A stretch of DNA of 64,000 bases from Candidimonas nitroreducens (GCF_002209565.1 NZ_NJIH01000006.1:310001-374000); one strand, 5' to 3'. Counted from the stretch's first letter, positions 9,076-18,373 are shown. Made by a program: numbers and translations. The notes: generated by a model from the letters alone, not told the origin.

Positions 9076-9840
9076 TTATTCCGAGTCGCCGTCGGATGCC
9101 GCCACATCGCCGATACCGCCTCCGAACTGCAGGCTGATTTCGGCAGCGGCGTCGATCACCAGCTTGGTGAATGCCTTTTCATGGGCCTGAACGCGTATGG
9201 AGGGGCCACCCAAAGAAAGACAATATTTCACCTCTTCATTGACATCCTTGATCGGCGCGGAAATGGCGCTCACGCCAAGCAGCCGTTCGCCGTGCGAAAC
9301 CGCGTAGCCATGTTGGCGCACGTTTTCAAGATCTTCGAGTACGGCCGTCTGCGTCCGCTTGGTGCCTTTGGCAATGCCAGGCACGAACGTCATGAGTTCC
9401 TTCTTCGCCATGAAAGCCAACAGCACCTTGGAGGCGGAGCCCGCCATGAGCGGCACCTGTTCGCCGGGCTGGATGACGCTGCGCAGGGTAGAGGCCGCCG
9501 CAACCGACTCTATGCATACACGATTCTTGCCGATGACGGTATGAATCGAGCTGGCCTCTTTGGTCTTCTCCGATAGCTCTGCCATGACGGGCCGCGCAAT
9601 TTCACGGATTCCGAGCGTACTCTTCACCAACCCGGCCAATCTCAAAAAGCGAAACGACAGACAATACTGCCGATCGTCCAGACGCACCAGATACCCCGCC
9701 TTCTCCAGGCTTTGAACAATACGGAATGCGGTGGATTTGGGCAGGTCGATCCGATCTGCCAGTTCCTGCAATGACAAGCTGGTTCGCCGCGGCGTGAAGC
9801 TTTCGAATACTGCAAGAATCCGTTGAACTGAGCGCATCAT
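9076..9840 (-). CDS. IclR-family transcriptional regulator
   Basis: A 254-residue regulator with an N-terminal winged helix-turn-helix (SLQELADRIDLPKSTAFRIVQSLEKAGYLVR, about residues 22-52) and a C-terminal IclR effector domain (GSASKVLLAF, YAVSHGERLLGVSAISAPI). The start MMRSVQRIL is chosen because the family begins there; either Met of the pair at 9840/9837 could be used. IclR proteins bind short dyads as dimers or tetramers, often answering aromatic or small organic acids. It lies centrally in the region carrying repeated 17-bp dyads and is the obvious candidate to bind them. A weak copy of the dyad lies upstream of it. Confidence 0.93.
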   Translation of the reverse strand: MMRSVQRILAVFESFTPRRTSLSLQELADRIDLPKSTAFRIVQSLEKAGYLVRLDDRQYCLSFRFLRLAGLVKSTLGIREIARPVMAELSEKTKEASSIHTVIGKNRVCIESVAAASTLRSVIQPGEQVPLMAGSASKVLLAFMAKKELMTFVPGIAKGTKRTQTAVLEDLENVRQHGYAVSHGERLLGVSAISAPIKDVNEEVKYCLSLGGPSIRVQAHEKAFTKLVIDAAAEISLQFGGGIGDVAASDGDSE

Positions 9841-9946
9841 AGTAAGTAGTCTCGCAGATGTTATGCGGCATGTGGGCCGAAGCGACACACCTCTGTTCTT
9901 ACGAGGCTGGCCGGACTGGCGTCCGCGCGGCGCCGGCTGCCTTAGA

Positions 9947-9963
9947 GTTTCTAGTAATGAAAT
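9947..9963 (-). promoter_or_regulatory. Possible operator copy I upstream of iclR
   Basis: GTTTCTAGTAATGAAAT matches the outer halves of the 17-bp dyad found at the other promoters, but the inner bases differ and no -35/-10 pair is aligned with it. If real it would allow autoregulation of iclR. The rest of the 219-bp gap 9841-10059 shows nothing recognisable. Confidence 0.35.
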
Positions 9964-10059
9964 ACATGCCATTCAAACCCGTGCGAGTATAGCATCGCGC
10001 CCGACACCGCCACATAGAAGGGCGAGAGGCAGCTGCGACAGGGCTCGTCGATTCCGGAA

Positions 10060-10794
10060 TCATGCGCACCCTTGTGTAATGGTTGTCCGCCCGCCGTCGA
10101 CAACTATGTTCGCCCCATTGACGTAAGACGACCATGCACTGGCGAGAAACAAGGCGACCCCAGCAACGTCTTCGGGCGTTCCGGTTCGCCGGGACGGAGT
10201 GGCCTTGACCAGATCCGCATCGTTCGGGCGCGCCGCGCCATCGCGAATGCCGCCAGTGGAAATGCAATTGACGCGTATGCCGTATTTGCCGAGATCATGT
10301 GCCATGACATGGGTAAGCGGAATCACCCCGCCTTTGCCTGCCGAATACGCCGCCAGCGAGGGATTACCCAGAACCCCGTCGATGGAACCATGATTGATGA
10401 TTGTGCCGCCCGGCCTGTCCTGCATCAAAGGAAGAAAGCACTGCGAGCAGACAAAAGCGGCCGTCAAATTGCGAGCGATCATCTGATTCCAGGCCTCGAG
10501 GGTGGTTGACTCGAAGTTCTGCCTGATTGTCCGCCCAGCCAGATTGAACAGAATATCAACCCGTCGCAGAATTTGCTGACACTTCGGCACAAGCGCCGCG
10601 ACCTCTGCGGCATTGGAGACATCAGCAAGAAAATGCGGCGCCACGCCATCCAGGCTTGCATGGGGCGCCCAGCCATCGCTGGTGTCATCGATGCACACAA
10701 CCCTGGCCCCTTCCCGCACGAACAGGTTCGCGGTTGCGCGCCCGATCCCGTACGGGTTGCCGGTAAGAACTGCCGTTTTGCCTTGTAGGAGCAT
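10060..10794 (-). CDS. SDR-family oxidoreductase
   Basis: A 244-residue short-chain dehydrogenase with LTGNPYGIGRATA (cofactor motif), the NLAG motif, a catalytic serine in INHGSIDG, YSAGKGG (catalytic Tyr/Lys) and ANIVVDGG at the C terminus. It appears to be a single-gene unit transcribed leftward from the AT-rich region 10860-10920, which holds one of the shared dyads. The substrate is unknown; it is one of four SDRs in the regulon. Confidence 0.9.
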   Translation of the reverse strand: MLLQGKTAVLTGNPYGIGRATANLFVREGARVVCIDDTSDGWAPHASLDGVAPHFLADVSNAAEVAALVPKCQQILRRVDILFNLAGRTIRQNFESTTLEAWNQMIARNLTAAFVCSQCFLPLMQDRPGGTIINHGSIDGVLGNPSLAAYSAGKGGVIPLTHVMAHDLGKYGIRVNCISTGGIRDGAARPNDADLVKATPSRRTGTPEDVAGVALFLASAWSSYVNGANIVVDGGRTTITQGCA

Positions 10795-10869
10795 AGGTCT
10801 TCAAAAAAACAGGAATGGCGATCTCGCACCCCGCCACGAGATGCCCCGAGTTTTCATCATTTCCCAAAA

Positions 10870-10886
10870 ATTTCTGTGAATGAAAC
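10870..10886. promoter_or_regulatory. Operator copy F, weak
   Basis: ATTTCTGTGAATGAAAC, followed by TAATATC on the plus strand, matches the shared dyad with one poor half. On the minus strand a possible promoter (-35 TTTATA, 18 bp, -10 TATTAG) would place the dyad at the transcription start, consistent with repression of the SDR gene. The 373-bp gap 10795-11167 holds this site and copy B. Confidence 0.5.
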
Positions 10887-11098
10887 TAATATCGTTGAAT
10901 GGTTTACTGTATAAACCCCGGCCTGTGCTGTCAAGTGGTCATGGCTATATCGATCGAGGCAGTCTACCCAGGCAGCCTCTTTTCCATGCGCGCCCAAACT
11001 GCGTAGCCCTATGCCTATATACAAATATAAGCAGCCCCGTTCTTCCATATAGGCAGCCCCCTCTTTTCCCGTCATTTCACTTCTCATCACCAGAAAAT

Positions 11099-11148
11099 GT
11101 TCCATTAATTAAAACTTCTATTGACCAATGAAACTTATCGAGTATGAT
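11099..11148 (+). promoter_or_regulatory. Operator copy B and promoter of the Bug/MmgE/Ldh operon
   Basis: The dyad GTTCCATTAATTAAAAC (11099-11115) is nearly identical to copy A. A -35 TTGACC (11121-11126) and -10 TATGAT (11143-11148) with a 16-bp spacer follow. Here the dyad ends only 5 bases before the -35, and the leader would be very short because the ATG is at 11168. Confidence 0.65.
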
Positions 11149-11167
11149 TTCCCAAAAAGGAGACATC

Positions 11168-12151
11168 ATGCAAAGACGAACTATGCTCGGCGGCCTTGCC
11201 AGTGCCGCTTTGGCCACCGCACTGGGTTCGGCAACGAAGCCGGCAAAAGCACAAGCCTCGCACTATCCAAGCCGGGCCATCCGCTGGATAGTGCCCTGGC
11301 CGCCCGGCGGCGGGGCGGATCTGATGGCGCGCATCATCAACTCCAAGGCGGGCGAACTGCTCGGCCAGCCGCTGGTGATCGACAACCGCGGCGGCGCGGC
11401 GGGCAATATCGGCACTCACATCGGCGCAATGGCGCCGGCCGACGGCTACACCATTACTTTCGGCTACTCGGGCACGCTTGCCATCAACCCCTTCGTATAT
11501 CCCGACCCGGGATGGAAGCAAAGCGATTTCGATCCGGTGATCTTCCTGTCCCAAGTACCGCTGATGCTGCTGGTCAATGCCAAGCTCCCCGTGAAGAACG
11601 TCCGCGAATTCATAGCTCTTTCAAAAACGCGGCAGCTTACTTTCGGCTCTTCCGGCCCGGGCTCGATCAATCACCTGGCAGGCGTGCTGTTCGCATCCAT
11701 GACTGGCGCGAACCTGCTGCACGTCCCCTACCGCGGCGGCGGCCCCGCAATGACCGCCGTGCTCGGCGGCCAGGTGGACGCGCTGTTCATGGTGCCTGTG
11801 GTGGCCGAACCACAGCTCAAAGGAGGCCGGATACGCATACTGGGGGTAAGCAGTGCCAAGCGCAGCAGCACGTCACCCAACATTCCCACCATCGCCGAGT
11901 CGGGCGTGCCGGGATATCAAGTGAGCTCGTGGAATGGCGTCCTGACCCCGAAAGGCACACCAGGCGATGCAATCGCCACCCTGAACAAGGCCTTCAACGA
12001 GGCAATGGCCGATCCCGCAGTGCGCAAGAAGCTGGTGGAAATGGGATACGAGATCGAAGGAGGCAAGCCGGAACGCTTCACCCAGTGGATCGACAGTGAA
12101 CTCGCCAAATGGGGGCCCGTCGTGAAACAGGCGAATGTGCACCCCGCATAG
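11168..12151 (+). CDS. Bug-family tripartite tricarboxylate transporter substrate-binding receptor
   Basis: A 327-residue periplasmic receptor. The start at 11168 is chosen because AAAAAGGAGAC precedes it closely; the upstream in-frame ATG at 11144 overlaps the -10 box. The N terminus (MQRRTMLGGLASAALATALG) is a Tat-like or Sec signal. Family motifs are SRAIRWIVPWPPGGGADLMARI, LVIDNRGGAAGNIGT, LLHVPYRGGGPAMTAVLGGQVDALF and SWNGVLTPKGTPGDAI. It leads an operon with MmgE/PrpD and Ldh-like genes, suggesting it imports their substrate. Confidence 0.93.
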   Translation: MQRRTMLGGLASAALATALGSATKPAKAQASHYPSRAIRWIVPWPPGGGADLMARIINSKAGELLGQPLVIDNRGGAAGNIGTHIGAMAPADGYTITFGYSGTLAINPFVYPDPGWKQSDFDPVIFLSQVPLMLLVNAKLPVKNVREFIALSKTRQLTFGSSGPGSINHLAGVLFASMTGANLLHVPYRGGGPAMTAVLGGQVDALFMVPVVAEPQLKGGRIRILGVSSAKRSSTSPNIPTIAESGVPGYQVSSWNGVLTPKGTPGDAIATLNKAFNEAMADPAVRKKLVEMGYEIEGGKPERFTQWIDSELAKWGPVVKQANVHPA

Positions 12152-12228
12152 GCAATGCCGCACAGACACCTCCGCTTTTTGCATGCACGCCCCCGAAATA
12201 CCCTGGAAAGCCTGACGAGAGAATTTGA

Positions 12229-13641
12229 ATGAGCCTCATGCCGGCCTCGGAATCCACCACGCCCCGCCCCGCGGCTGCGCACGCCACCCGGATGCTCGAA
12301 TTCCTCCATGCCTTGGGCGGCCTGAACGATCCGGCGCTCATCGAAAAAGCGCGCTGGTGCCTGCTCGATTCGCTGGGCTGCGGGCTGCTGGGCGCCATGC
12401 AGCCGTGGGGCCGCATCGTCGGCAGCGAGGCCATGGCGGAAGCCAGCCAAGGGCCGTGCACCGTCCTGGGGCAGTCCACGACAGTGGCCCCCAGCCAGGC
12501 GGCTCTGTGCAACGGCACCGCCATGCACGGCTTCGAATTGGACGATCTGCTTTCCGCCGCCCTGATTCATCCCGGCGCGGTAATCGTACCTGCCGCCCTG
12601 GCGACGGCGGAAGCGGTCGACGCCTCCGGGATGCAATTGCTGCGCGGCATAGTCGCCGGCTATGAGGCGACGGAGCGTATCAGCCTTGCCCTGGGCACCG
12701 ATCCATCGAACCGGGGCTTTCACAAGACCAGCGTGGTCGGGCCGGTGGCGGCCGCGATTGCGGCGGGTGTGATCATGGGACTGGAATTCCGGCAGCTCCA
12801 GTGGGCGGTGGGGCTGGCATGCTCCTGTTCCTCCGGCATCAAGAACTTTGCCGCGGGCGGCGGCGCGGGCATGATCAAGCGATTGCATGCGGGGCGCGCA
12901 GCCGAGGCGGGAACGAAAATGGCGATCCTGGCGCATCGCGGCTTCACCGCCCCGCTGGGCGCCCTGGACGGCAAATTCGGCCTGCTGCAGGCGTTCAGCG
13001 GCGACACGGCCCGCGCGGAACGGCTCGATGAGGGCCTGGGCACGCACTGGGCCTTGACCGACGTGTGGGTCAAGGCCTATCCGATCTGCGGGTGGATACA
13101 AGGTGTCGTACAGCTGTTGCTGGCATTGCGGGCGCAACACGGGTTCGACCCGGCCTCGGTCGAACACATCACGGTGGCGACCAGTTCATTCGCCGTGAAG
13201 TACAACGGCAACACCGAAATCGAGGACACCATGGACGCCCAGTACAGTATCCCGTATTGTGCGGCGGTCGCATTGACCGGCGACCCCCTGGATCCCAAAG
13301 AATACGCTCCGGAACGAATCCGCAGCCCGCAACGCCAGGCGATCTCCCGCAAGGTTGAACTGACGGCCGACCCGCTGGCCGACAAAGTGTATCCGAGGCA
13401 CTTCTCGTGCCGAGTAAGCCTGAGGCTCACGGACGGCAGAACCATGACGGCGCGCACGCTCGATGCACATGGCACCCCCGAGGATCCCAGCACGCCGCCG
13501 GAACGCATCCAGAAATTCTCCAGGCTCGCGCAGCTGTCGACGCTGGACATCGACGCCGCTGCAGTCATCTCGTCGGTGGAAAAGCTCGCGTCCGGCATTT
13601 CCTCGCGCGAACTGACCGCCAGCCTGCGGCTCCAGGCCTGA
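12229..13641 (+). CDS. MmgE/PrpD family protein
   Basis: A 470-residue member of the MmgE/PrpD family (2-methylcitrate dehydratase, cis-aconitate decarboxylase and relatives). Characteristic stretches are RWCLLDSLGCGLLGAM, CNGTAMHGFELDDLLSAALIHPGAVIVPAALA, GLACSCSSGIKNFAAGGGAGMIKRLHAGRAAEAG and VKAYPICGWIQG. The family acts on branched tricarboxylic or dicarboxylic acids by dehydration, decarboxylation or epimerisation. It lies 77 bases after the Bug receptor and 70 before the Ldh-like gene. The exact reaction is not predictable. Confidence 0.88.
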   Translation: MSLMPASESTTPRPAAAHATRMLEFLHALGGLNDPALIEKARWCLLDSLGCGLLGAMQPWGRIVGSEAMAEASQGPCTVLGQSTTVAPSQAALCNGTAMHGFELDDLLSAALIHPGAVIVPAALATAEAVDASGMQLLRGIVAGYEATERISLALGTDPSNRGFHKTSVVGPVAAAIAAGVIMGLEFRQLQWAVGLACSCSSGIKNFAAGGGAGMIKRLHAGRAAEAGTKMAILAHRGFTAPLGALDGKFGLLQAFSGDTARAERLDEGLGTHWALTDVWVKAYPICGWIQGVVQLLLALRAQHGFDPASVEHITVATSSFAVKYNGNTEIEDTMDAQYSIPYCAAVALTGDPLDPKEYAPERIRSPQRQAISRKVELTADPLADKVYPRHFSCRVSLRLTDGRTMTARTLDAHGTPEDPSTPPERIQKFSRLAQLSTLDIDAAAVISSVEKLASGISSRELTASLRLQA

Positions 13642-13711
13642 CGCGGCGCGCGGGCGGCCCGCCCGGCGGCCAAATAAACCATACACAACACATTCTCACT
13701 GGAAACACCAC

Positions 13712-14734
13712 ATGAGCGAAACCCTGTTGGACAAAGATACCGAAGACGCAGTCAGGCTGAGCGTGGAAGACGCCCACGCGCTGGGACAATCCGCCCTCGC
13801 GCGGCTCGGATACACACAAGAAAACGCGGCAATCGTAGCCACGCACCTGGTCGATGCGTCCATGTGGGGGTACGAATTCGCCGGGCTGCCTCGCATCCTG
13901 GTCATCGCCGAAAGGTCCGAATTGAAGCATCCCTGCACACCGGTGTCGATCGTCAAGGAAAGCCCGGTGTCGGCGCTGCTGGACGGCGGCAACAACGTGG
14001 GCTACGTTTCGCTCAACCGGGCCGCAGAGATCGTCATAGAGAAGGCCGGCAAATCGGGCGTAGCCGTCGTAGGACTGCGAAACAGCTGGTTTGCCGGCCG
14101 CAATGCCTATTACCTGGAAAAAATTGCCCGCGCGGGATATGCGGTCATCTATTTCGGCAGCAGCACACCCACCGTCGTCCCGCCGGGGGCCAAAAAGAAG
14201 GCTCTGGGAACGAACCCGCTGGCAATCGCATTGCCCGGGAAAGTCAACCCGTTCATCTTCGACATGGGGACGGCTTCGGTCATGACAGGCGAAATCCTGT
14301 TGAAGTCATTTCTGGGAGAAGAATTTCCCGAGATCGTAGGCATAGACAAGGAAGGCACCCCCACGCGGGTCGCGCGCGAGCTGAAAGAAGGAGGCGTCTT
14401 TCCGTTCGGCGGATACAAAGGCTTCGGCCTGTCTCTCGCCATTCAGGCGCTGGGCCTGATGGCGGGCTCCCGGATGAGAAATGGCGAGGTCAGCGATTTC
14501 GGATATCTATTCGTGGCCTTCGACCCTGGCCTGCTGATGCCAGCCGAGCAATTCACCTCGGAGCTCGAGGAATTACTTGCAAAGATCAAGGGCCTGCCCC
14601 GAATGGACGGGGTTTCGGACATCCGGATACCTTCCGAGCGCGGATTCCGGGAACGTGAAATCCGGCGCAGACAAGGTATTCTCGTGAACAAGCATGTCGT
14701 GGAACGCCTGCGCCAGATTTGCGAAGCCCACTGA
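13712..14734 (+). CDS. Ldh-family (malate/L-lactate dehydrogenase type 2) oxidoreductase, divergent
   Basis: A 340-residue paralogue of the protein at 1426-2448. Shared features are SALLDGGNNVGYVSLNRAAEI, ALGTNPLAIALPGKVNPFIFDMGTASVMTGEI and FGGYKGFGLSLAIQALGLMAG. The family DSHG motif is replaced by EFAG and NSxH by NSWF, so the two usual histidines are missing in both copies. It closes the operon with Bug and MmgE/PrpD. The C-terminal SDIRIPSERGFREREIRRR is also shared by both copies. Confidence 0.85.
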   Translation: MSETLLDKDTEDAVRLSVEDAHALGQSALARLGYTQENAAIVATHLVDASMWGYEFAGLPRILVIAERSELKHPCTPVSIVKESPVSALLDGGNNVGYVSLNRAAEIVIEKAGKSGVAVVGLRNSWFAGRNAYYLEKIARAGYAVIYFGSSTPTVVPPGAKKKALGTNPLAIALPGKVNPFIFDMGTASVMTGEILLKSFLGEEFPEIVGIDKEGTPTRVARELKEGGVFPFGGYKGFGLSLAIQALGLMAGSRMRNGEVSDFGYLFVAFDPGLLMPAEQFTSELEELLAKIKGLPRMDGVSDIRIPSERGFREREIRRRQGILVNKHVVERLRQICEAH

Positions 14735-14790
14735 TCCACTGTCCGGCCGCGCCCCCCGCTGCCCATGCACGGCGGGGGCAGAACGCCTGC

Positions 14791-15024
14791 CTAAATCTCG
14801 ATCATTTCGAAATCGGCTTTGACGGCCGAGCACTCCGGGCAGACCCAGTCTTCGGGAACGTCGGCCCAGCGTGTGCCGGGCGGAATGCCCTCGTCGGGCA
14901 GCCCCGCGGCCTCTTCGTAGATAAAACCGCACAATATGCACTGCCACACTTTGAAGGAGGTGTCGGCGGCAGCGGGCGGAGCGGCATTCACGGCGGCGCT
15001 CCCGCGTTCCGGATCAATCGTCAT
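14791..15024 (-). CDS. Rubredoxin
   Basis: A 77-residue rubredoxin with the two iron-binding pairs CILCG and CPECSAVK and the usual YEEAAGLPDEGIPPGTRWADVP between them. An N-terminal extension of about 25 residues rich in Ala and Pro precedes the domain. Rubredoxins carry single electrons, typically to oxygenases, oxidases or reductases. No oxygenase is encoded in the window; the [2Fe-2S] flavoreductase at 26971-28011 is a possible upstream partner. It is the last gene of the SDR/FadB-like operon. Confidence 0.93.
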   Translation of the reverse strand: MTIDPERGSAAVNAAPPAAADTSFKVWQCILCGFIYEEAAGLPDEGIPPGTRWADVPEDWVCPECSAVKADFEMIEI

Positions 15025-15065
15025 TTCTATATCTCACTAAGCTGGCTACGCAAGACGCAGGCGCA

Positions 15066-17183
15066 TCATGCGCCGGCACCCTGCGCCCCTTGAAGCTCGC
15101 GCAGATTTCCCTTGCTTGCCGCCACATCGGCCAGCAGGCGGCTGGGGATCCAGCGCTTCCCGTAACGCCGGGCCCAATCGGATATCTGGCGATGCACGCC
15201 GGATGCGCCTATGGTGTCGGCCCAGTACATCAGGCCGCCTCTGTGCCGGGGGAAGCCAAAGCCATTGAGCCACATCACATCTATATCGCTGGCACGATAT
15301 GCTTTGCCGTCTTCCAGGATCTTGCACGCCTCGTTGATGGACGCGAACAAGACACGATGCAGTATCTCTTCGTCGGAGAACGTGCGCTGCTCGATGCCGA
15401 ATTCCTTCGCAACTGCCGCGACGACCTGTGCAACCACGTCGTCGGGATGCGGGGTGCGGTCGCCTTTTTCGTAGCGGTACCAGCCGGCGCCGGTCTTCTG
15501 GCCTTTGCGGCCCATTTCGACGAGCCGGTCGGGTACGTGCAGCTTGCGATACTCGGGGTTGGCGAGCGCCCGCCGCTTGCGCCCCTCGTAGCTGACGTCC
15601 AGGCCGGATATGTCGTTGACGGCAAAAGGCCCCATCGGATATCCGAAATCGGTCATGACCTTGTCGATCTGCCGAGGCGTGGCCCCTTCTTCCAGCATGA
15701 GCATCATTTCGGTCATCATGGGCGCACGGCTGCGATTGGCAATGAAGCCGTCACAAGATCCCGCAATGGCGCAGACCTTGCCCATGGCACGGCCCATTTT
15801 CATCGCACGCTGCAGCGTTGCTACCGCCGTACGTTCGCCGCGCACCACTTCGCACAGCTTCATGACATTCGCAGGTGCGAAGAAGTGCGTGCCCGCGACG
15901 TCCCCGGGCCGCCCGGTGGCGCTCGCGATCTGATCGATGTCCAGCGCAGAAGAGTTGGTAAGCAGCAAAGCCCCCGGCTTCATGACGGCATCGAGCTTGC
16001 CGAACACCTGGTGCTTGACGTCCATGCGCTCGAACACAGCTTCGATTACCGCGTCGCAGTCGGCGATGTCTTCATAGCCCGGTACGAACTGTATGCGGGC
16101 CATACGCTGATCCATGGAATCCTGCGTCAGGCTGCCGCGCTTGACGCGCGCCGCATAGGTATCGCGTATGCGCAGCCTTCCGCGCTCCAGCGCTTCGGGC
16201 GAGGATTCCAGCACTTTCACTGGAATGGCGGCATCGGCAAACGCTATCGCGATGCCGCTGCCCATGGTGCCGGCTCCCACGACCGCGGCGGACTCGACCG
16301 GCGCCGCGGCGAGGCCCGATTCGATGCCCGGAATCTTCGCCGCCTCGCGCTCGGCAAAGAAAGCATAGCGCAGCGCCTTCGCCTCGGGGGTATTCTCGAG
16401 ATCCGCAAAGGCCTGCTGTTCTACCTTGAGCCCATCTTCGAAACTTTGCCGAACGGCAGCCTCGACGCATTCGATGGCCCGGGACGGGGCCGGAAGATGC
16501 CGGGCCTTGCGTGCGATCGAAGCGCGCATGCTCTCGAACACCGCCGGCTCGCCATCCTGGACAGCCCAGTTCTGCTTGTCCCGCGCCCGCGGCACAGGCC
16601 TGACGGCGGCAATGGATCGGGCATAATGAATCGCCGCGGCCCGCAAGTCGGGCTGGTCAGTGACTTGATCCAATATTCCCAGGCGCAAGGCCTCGTCCGC
16701 GCCGACATGGCGGCCGGACAAGATAATGTCCATGGCGGCCCGCGGGCCGATCAGCCTGGTCAGGCGCTGCGTGCCTCCGCCGCCGGGCACGAGGCCCAGC
16801 GTCACCTCCGGCAGGCCCACCTTCGCACCGGGGGCCGCGATGCGGTAATGACAAGCCAGTGCATGTTCCAGCCCCCCGCCCAGGGCGTACCCGCTGATTG
16901 CGGCTACCACAGGCTTGGCGCTGGCGTCCAGTGCCGCTGCGCTGACACTGCTATTTATCGACCGCGTTTTGCCGAATTGGCGTATGTCGGCGCCGGCGAT
17001 GAAGTTGCGCCCGGCACCGATCAATACAAAAGCCTGAACCGAGGGATCCGCATTGCCGCGCGCCAGGGCTTCGATGATGCTCTCGCGCATGCCCGGGCCC
17101 AAGGCGTTTACCGGCGGACTGTCGATGGTGATCACACCCACGCCATCGGCAGGCTCGTACTTGATTCTACTTTTATCGCTCAT
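15066..17183 (-). CDS. Fused enoyl-CoA hydratase / 3-hydroxyacyl-CoA dehydrogenase (FadB/MFE type)
   Basis: A 705-residue multifunctional beta-oxidation enzyme. The N-terminal crotonase half has both catalytic glutamates (GGGLEHALACHYR and LPEVTLGLVPGGGGTQRL). An NAD-binding 3-hydroxyacyl-CoA dehydrogenase domain follows (AAVVGAGTMGSGIAIAFADA), and two C-terminal dehydrogenase segments end near the stop. The start at 17183 is preferred because AGGAAAG precedes it and an upstream Met adds only basic residues. It would hydrate and oxidise the CoA-activated substrate of this region. It lies between an SDR and rubredoxin genes on the same strand. Confidence 0.93.
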   Translation of the reverse strand: MSDKSRIKYEPADGVGVITIDSPPVNALGPGMRESIIEALARGNADPSVQAFVLIGAGRNFIAGADIRQFGKTRSINSSVSAAALDASAKPVVAAISGYALGGGLEHALACHYRIAAPGAKVGLPEVTLGLVPGGGGTQRLTRLIGPRAAMDIILSGRHVGADEALRLGILDQVTDQPDLRAAAIHYARSIAAVRPVPRARDKQNWAVQDGEPAVFESMRASIARKARHLPAPSRAIECVEAAVRQSFEDGLKVEQQAFADLENTPEAKALRYAFFAEREAAKIPGIESGLAAAPVESAAVVGAGTMGSGIAIAFADAAIPVKVLESSPEALERGRLRIRDTYAARVKRGSLTQDSMDQRMARIQFVPGYEDIADCDAVIEAVFERMDVKHQVFGKLDAVMKPGALLLTNSSALDIDQIASATGRPGDVAGTHFFAPANVMKLCEVVRGERTAVATLQRAMKMGRAMGKVCAIAGSCDGFIANRSRAPMMTEMMLMLEEGATPRQIDKVMTDFGYPMGPFAVNDISGLDVSYEGRKRRALANPEYRKLHVPDRLVEMGRKGQKTGAGWYRYEKGDRTPHPDDVVAQVVAAVAKEFGIEQRTFSDEEILHRVLFASINEACKILEDGKAYRASDIDVMWLNGFGFPRHRGGLMYWADTIGASGVHRQISDWARRYGKRWIPSRLLADVAASKGNLRELQGAQGAGA

Positions 17184-17285
17184 CTTTCCTACCTTTCTGT
17201 TTCTGTATCGTCCGGGCCGCCCTGTACGGGCCATCGAGCCCGCTGCCGCATCCCGGAACCTGCATGTCGAAACCCGGCTGCCTCG

Positions 17286-18125
17286 TCATAGGCGATTCAG
17301 CATGCGCCCGCCGTCCACCAGCATCGAAATGCCAGTGACAAACGCCGCTTCTTCAGAGGCCAGGAACAAAGCGGCATTGGCCACGTCCCAGCCGGTGCCG
17401 AGGCGCCCGAGAGGCACCTTGGCGACGCGCTCGGACAACACCTGTTCACGCGTCTGATTCCAGGTGCGCGCGCGCGTATCGACCGCCATGGGGGTGGAAA
17501 TCAAGCCAGGCAATACACAATTCACGCGTATGCCATAGGGCGCGTTCTGCAAGGCCAGTTGTTCGGTCAGGGCAATGACGGCCGCTTTGGTAGCCTTGTA
17601 GGCGGCATACGGATAGCGCCCCACCGCAGCGGCCGAGGAAATGTTGACGATTGCGCCGCTGCGCTGCTCCCGCATGAGCGGCAGCGCATGCTTGCACGCG
17701 AATGCGGTGCCGCGCAGATTGATGCGGTAGATGTTGTCGAATGCTTCTGCGCTGACCTCGGTCAGTTCCGCGTCTCCGCCCGCCAGGCTGACCCCCACGT
17801 TATTGTGCAGGACGTCCAGCGAACCCCAGCGCTGCCGGGCGTTTTGCATGACAGCCACGAGATCGGCCTCGCAGGTCACATCGGCGGCCTGGGCGCTACA
17901 GTCGAAACCCTCTGCACGGATCAGGGCGGCGGTTTCTTCGGCCGACTGCAGGCTGCGATCCACAGCCAGCACGCGTGCACCCTCGCGCGCATAACGCATG
18001 GCCGCGGCGCGGCCGTTGCCCACGCCGTCGCCCTGACTCTGGCCAGCGCCCATGACCACTGCTACCTTGCCGTCGAGCCGCCGGGCTGCAGTCCAACCCG
18101 GGCCACGCTCATTGCTATTCACCAT
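17286..18125 (-). CDS. SDR-family oxidoreductase
   Basis: A 279-residue short-chain dehydrogenase with VMGAGQSQGDGVGNGRA as a slightly unusual cofactor loop, the HNNVG motif, a serine in IVNISSAAAVG, YAAYKATK (catalytic Tyr/Lys) and a GISMLVDGG C terminus. The Met at 18125 is the likely start; a longer frame reaches 18227 without a clear ribosome site. First gene of the minus operon ending with rubredoxin, divergent from the CapA-like gene, with an operator copy between them. Confidence 0.88.
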   Translation of the reverse strand: MVNSNERGPGWTAARRLDGKVAVVMGAGQSQGDGVGNGRAAAMRYAREGARVLAVDRSLQSAEETAALIRAEGFDCSAQAADVTCEADLVAVMQNARQRWGSLDVLHNNVGVSLAGGDAELTEVSAEAFDNIYRINLRGTAFACKHALPLMREQRSGAIVNISSAAAVGRYPYAAYKATKAAVIALTEQLALQNAPYGIRVNCVLPGLISTPMAVDTRARTWNQTREQVLSERVAKVPLGRLGTGWDVANAALFLASEEAAFVTGISMLVDGGRMLNRL

Positions 18126-18326
18126 GTATTCGTCTCGCTTGCCAGAAAAAAAGTCTTGCCGGCGCCACGCCGAGGCAATGTCTTGCGGGCACGCGACGAC
18201 TGCCGCAGCCCCTCGAGAGGCTCGCATCTTGATGCGCTGCGCAGGGGAATTGCAACATCATGCCCGCAGAAATACTTTGGGTGGCAGATGGATGAATGCT
18301 AACATAGGTTTTTATAAATAGCATTA

Positions 18327-18343
18327 GTTTCAATCATTGAAAC
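18327..18343. promoter_or_regulatory. Operator copy E, a perfect 17-bp palindrome
   Basis: GTTTCAATCATTGAAAC is a perfect inverted repeat about the central C and is the best-formed copy of the shared dyad. On the minus strand it is followed by TAATGC. It lies in the divergent gap between the SDR (minus) and the CapA-like gene (plus), about 30 bases before the latter's GTG. No convincing -35/-10 pair was found on either side. Confidence 0.65.
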
Positions 18344-18373
18344 AAAAAACCAGATAGAAAACAAGGAGAAAGC

